Assembly: GCA_027023165.1 (NCBI GenBank)
Contig: JALVWX010000164.1
Coordinates: 1-8,244, forward strand
Source: Thermococcus sp.
GTDB taxonomy: Archaea > Methanobacteriota_B > Thermococci > Thermococcales > Thermococcaceae
Length of the DNA stretch: 8,244 bases
Direction of reading: 5' to 3'
The notes beneath the pieces are model-generated. The model was not told the DNA's origin, did not search any database, and saw nothing but the letters and a program-made list of their open reading frames with translations. Every line of letters starts with the position of its first letter. Positions within the stretch are counted from its first letter, which is position 1. The translations under genes and the position numbers were made by a program. Below are positions 6,902-8,244 of this stretch, in pieces.

Positions 6902-7012
6902 GGTTTTCGTTTAGCCGTGAAAGAGCATTACGTAACCCATTCGAAATTCAATGGTGTTTTCTGAAAAACCTTCAGTAACCCCTGAACCTCAGCCGTTCCA
7001 AGATTACCCGGA
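6902..7012. other. Divergent intergenic spacer without a recognised feature
   Basis: About 110 bp lie between the two divergent promoters. I saw only a short near-palindrome around 6954-6968 (GTTTT-CTG-AAAAAC) and scattered CTGA/CTCAG words. No ORF, tRNA or convincing box C/D pattern. Confidence 0.4.
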
Positions 7013-7022
7013 GGTTTAATAA
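7009..7022 (+). promoter_or_regulatory. alaX promoter
   Basis: TTTAATAA (7014-7021) fits a TATA box, with the start expected near 7043 and a leader of about 11 nt to ATG 7054. GGAGG just before it (7009-7013) would then be part of the BRE region, though it could be read as a ribosome binding site for a TTG at 7027. Confidence 0.45.
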
Positions 7023-7053
7023 ACGATTGTCGAATAAGATTCCTGGGATTGAC

Positions 7054-7509
7054 ATGAGTGACGTTGAGGTTAGAACGCACACGGCCCTCCACGTGGTCAA
7101 GGGTGCCGTTGTTAAAGTTCTTGGAGATGAAGCCAAGTGGACGGCGAGCGTTTACGTGAACGGGAACCACGGCAGGCTGACCGTTAAGTTCAACAGAAAA
7201 CCCTCGCCGGAGGAGATAGCCGAGATAGAGTTGCTAGCTAACGAGAAAGTAAGGGAAAACGTCCCCGTGAAGGTCTACGAACTGCCAAGGGAAGAGGCGG
7301 AGAGGCGCTTTGGTGAAGATATGTACGACCTTTTCCCGGTTCCTGAAGATGTGAGGACGCTTAAAGTTGTAGTCATCGAGGACTGGAACGTCAACGCCTG
7401 CAATAAAGAGCACACGAAGACAACGGGAGAAATCGGGGAGATAAAAATCAGAAAGATCCGCTTCAGGAGGAGTAAAGAGCTTTTGGAGATTAGCTTTGAC
7501 GTCCTCTGA
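7054..7509 (+). CDS. alaX: AlaX-S, stand-alone alanyl-tRNA editing protein
   Basis: AlaX hydrolyses wrongly charged Ser- (or Gly-) tRNA-Ala in trans, backing up the editing domain of alanyl-tRNA synthetase. This 151-aa protein is the short type without an N-terminal glycine-rich domain. The zinc ligands are all present: H9 and H13 in THTALH, and C116 and H120 in CNKEH, followed by TKTTGEIG. I chose ATG 7054 because the conserved fold begins right after it (VEVRTH) and the TATA box places the transcript start near 7043. The frame also opens from TTG 7027, adding nine residues, which would need an earlier transcript start. The last 20 bp overlap the convergent ATPase gene. Confidence 0.93.
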   Translation: MSDVEVRTHTALHVVKGAVVKVLGDEAKWTASVYVNGNHGRLTVKFNRKPSPEEIAEIELLANEKVRENVPVKVYELPREEAERRFGEDMYDLFPVPEDVRTLKVVVIEDWNVNACNKEHTKTTGEIGEIKIRKIRFRRSKELLEISFDVL

Positions 7510-8244
7510 GCAGGAACTTCCAAAGTGGAACCACCTCAACGGTCTTTCCACGCTCTCTGATAGTCTTTTCCTCGTCCATCGTGACGAGTGTAAGCTTCTC
7601 CGCACCCAGCCTTTTTCCCACCTTAATGAGGCCGAGCACCTCCCTTTCGTAGTTCAACGGGTTAAGTTCATACGTAACCTGAACCAGTTCCCTGACTATG
7701 TTACCAACCCTGACAACAAAATCCACCTCGCCCCTCTCATCGGAGTAGTATGAGAGTTCAAGAAGGGGGTTACGATAACTCTTCTCCCTCATAAGTTCCA
7801 AGAAAACAAGGTTCTCGATTTTCCTGCCCGTGTCTTGCCCCTTGAAGAAGAGAAAAGCAAATGCCGTGTCCACGAGGTATAGCTTTCTTGGGCTCCGCAT
7901 TATTCTTTTGGTGGACGTTGAGAATATTGGGAGCTCGAAGAGGAGGAAAGATGACCCCATTGCGTGGAGGTAGTTCATAATCGTCTTAATGTTCGCCTCG
8001 ACACCCAATCCCTTAAGCGCCCTCTGAAGGGAGCGGTATGTGAAATAACCTCCGTAAAGCGAGAGGACGTAGTAAAAAACCTCCCGGAACTCTTTAACGT
8101 CCCTGAAGGCGAAGCGTTCGATTATGTCGCGGTAGAATATAGTTTCCAAGATGGAGATTACCTTTTCGCGTGACTTGGTCAGCCACACCTCCGGGAAGCC
8201 CCCCCACTTTATGTACTCATCTAGGAGTTTCCTGAGCTTGCCCC
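7490..8244 (-). CDS. AAA_14/DUF4143 ATPase, C-terminal part only (cut by right edge)
   Basis: The frame is open to the window edge, so about 250 C-terminal residues are visible and the P-loop domain lies outside. A GTG at 8188 is internal, since the reading frame before it ([13 protein letters not shown]) is the family-typical end of the ATPase part, followed by YRDIIERF. The DUF4143 domain follows, with a winged-helix-like section ([19 protein letters not shown]) and the [22 protein letters not shown] segment. The nuclease-like core has EVDFVV, but the lysine position reads Q (ELVQVTYEL), as in many relatives, so nuclease activity is unlikely. It belongs to a different branch from the ATPase at 3666-4856. 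Its 3' end overlaps alaX by 20 bp. Confidence 0.85.
   Translation of the reverse strand, partial: GKLRKLLDEYIKWGGFPEVWLTKSREKVISILETIFYRDIIERFAFRDVKEFREVFYYVLSLYGGYFTYRSLQRALKGLGVEANIKTIMNYLHAMGSSFLLFELPIFSTSTKRIMRSPRKLYLVDTAFAFLFFKGQDTGRKIENLVFLELMREKSYRNPLLELSYYSDERGEVDFVVRVGNIVRELVQVTYELNPLNYEREVLGLIKVGKRLGAEKLTLVTMDEEKTIRERGKTVEVVPLWKFLLRGRQS

Noticed and set aside
6906..7000. Possible box C/D guide RNA between the COG2403 gene and alaX
   Set aside because: CTGA words are present, but no proper RTGATGA box C lies at the right distance.
7027..7053. TTG 7027 as the alaX start, with GGAGG upstream
   Set aside because: The spacing of about 13 nt is long, the predicted transcript start lies after it, and the conserved protein begins at ATG 7054. 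Not fully excluded.
8199..8205. Run of seven C as a frameshift in the second ATPase
   Set aside because: The frame across it reads KWGGFPEV, the normal family sequence, so the run is in frame.

Overview
The window looks like a hyperthermophilic euryarchaeon of the order Thermococcales, most probably Thermococcus. This is inferred from gene content: archaeal PyrB/PyrI, an HTH-ThiN regulator, a stand-alone short AlaX editing protein, a COG2403/cDPG-synthetase-type P-loop protein and AAA_14-DUF4143 ATPases. It also fits the archaeal TATA boxes about 25 nt before presumed transcript starts, the purine-rich GGAGG/GGTG ribosome binding sites and the tight gene packing. No rRNA, tRNA, CRISPR array or insertion sequence was seen.

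Layout. Positions 1-80 hold the N-terminus of a minus-strand gene that runs off the left edge. It diverges from an ECF-transporter S component (187-780, +), which resembles RibU-type vitamin-binding subunits. The pyrimidine operon pyrB-pyrI (2254 to 863, -) converges on the S component. The two pyr genes abut, with stop and start codons touching. Divergent from pyrB, a 127-bp promoter region serves an HTH-ThiN protein (ThiR-like, 2382-3284, +). This overlaps by 4 bp with yjbQ (3281-3691, +), a family linked to thiamine-phosphate synthesis, so the pair looks like a small thiamine-control operon.

A complete AAA_14/DUF4143 ATPase (4856 to 3666, -) converges on yjbQ and overlaps its 3' end. Its promoter carries the most striking signal in the window: two perfect palindromes with identical arms, TGAGAACT-N3-AGTTCTCA, one on each side of the TATA box. 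Upstream of that lies a single-domain EamA transporter (5349 to 4934, -) broken by an apparent one-base deletion in an A run near its 3' end. A 150-bp gap with several short hairpins separates it from a 448-aa cDPG-synthetase-like P-loop protein (6846 to 5500, -).

Across a 207-bp divergent gap lies AlaX-S (7054-7509, +), which hydrolyses mischarged tRNA-Ala. A second AAA_14/DUF4143 ATPase, cut by the right edge (8244 to 7490, -), converges on AlaX and again overlaps the neighbour's 3' end.

Most of the window is ordinary archaeal core metabolism: pyrimidine synthesis, thiamine, vitamin uptake and tRNA quality control. The two ATPases, the twin-palindrome promoter, the broken EamA gene and the structured gap are the accessory or less explained parts. 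All functional calls rest on motif recognition by eye; no database search was run.
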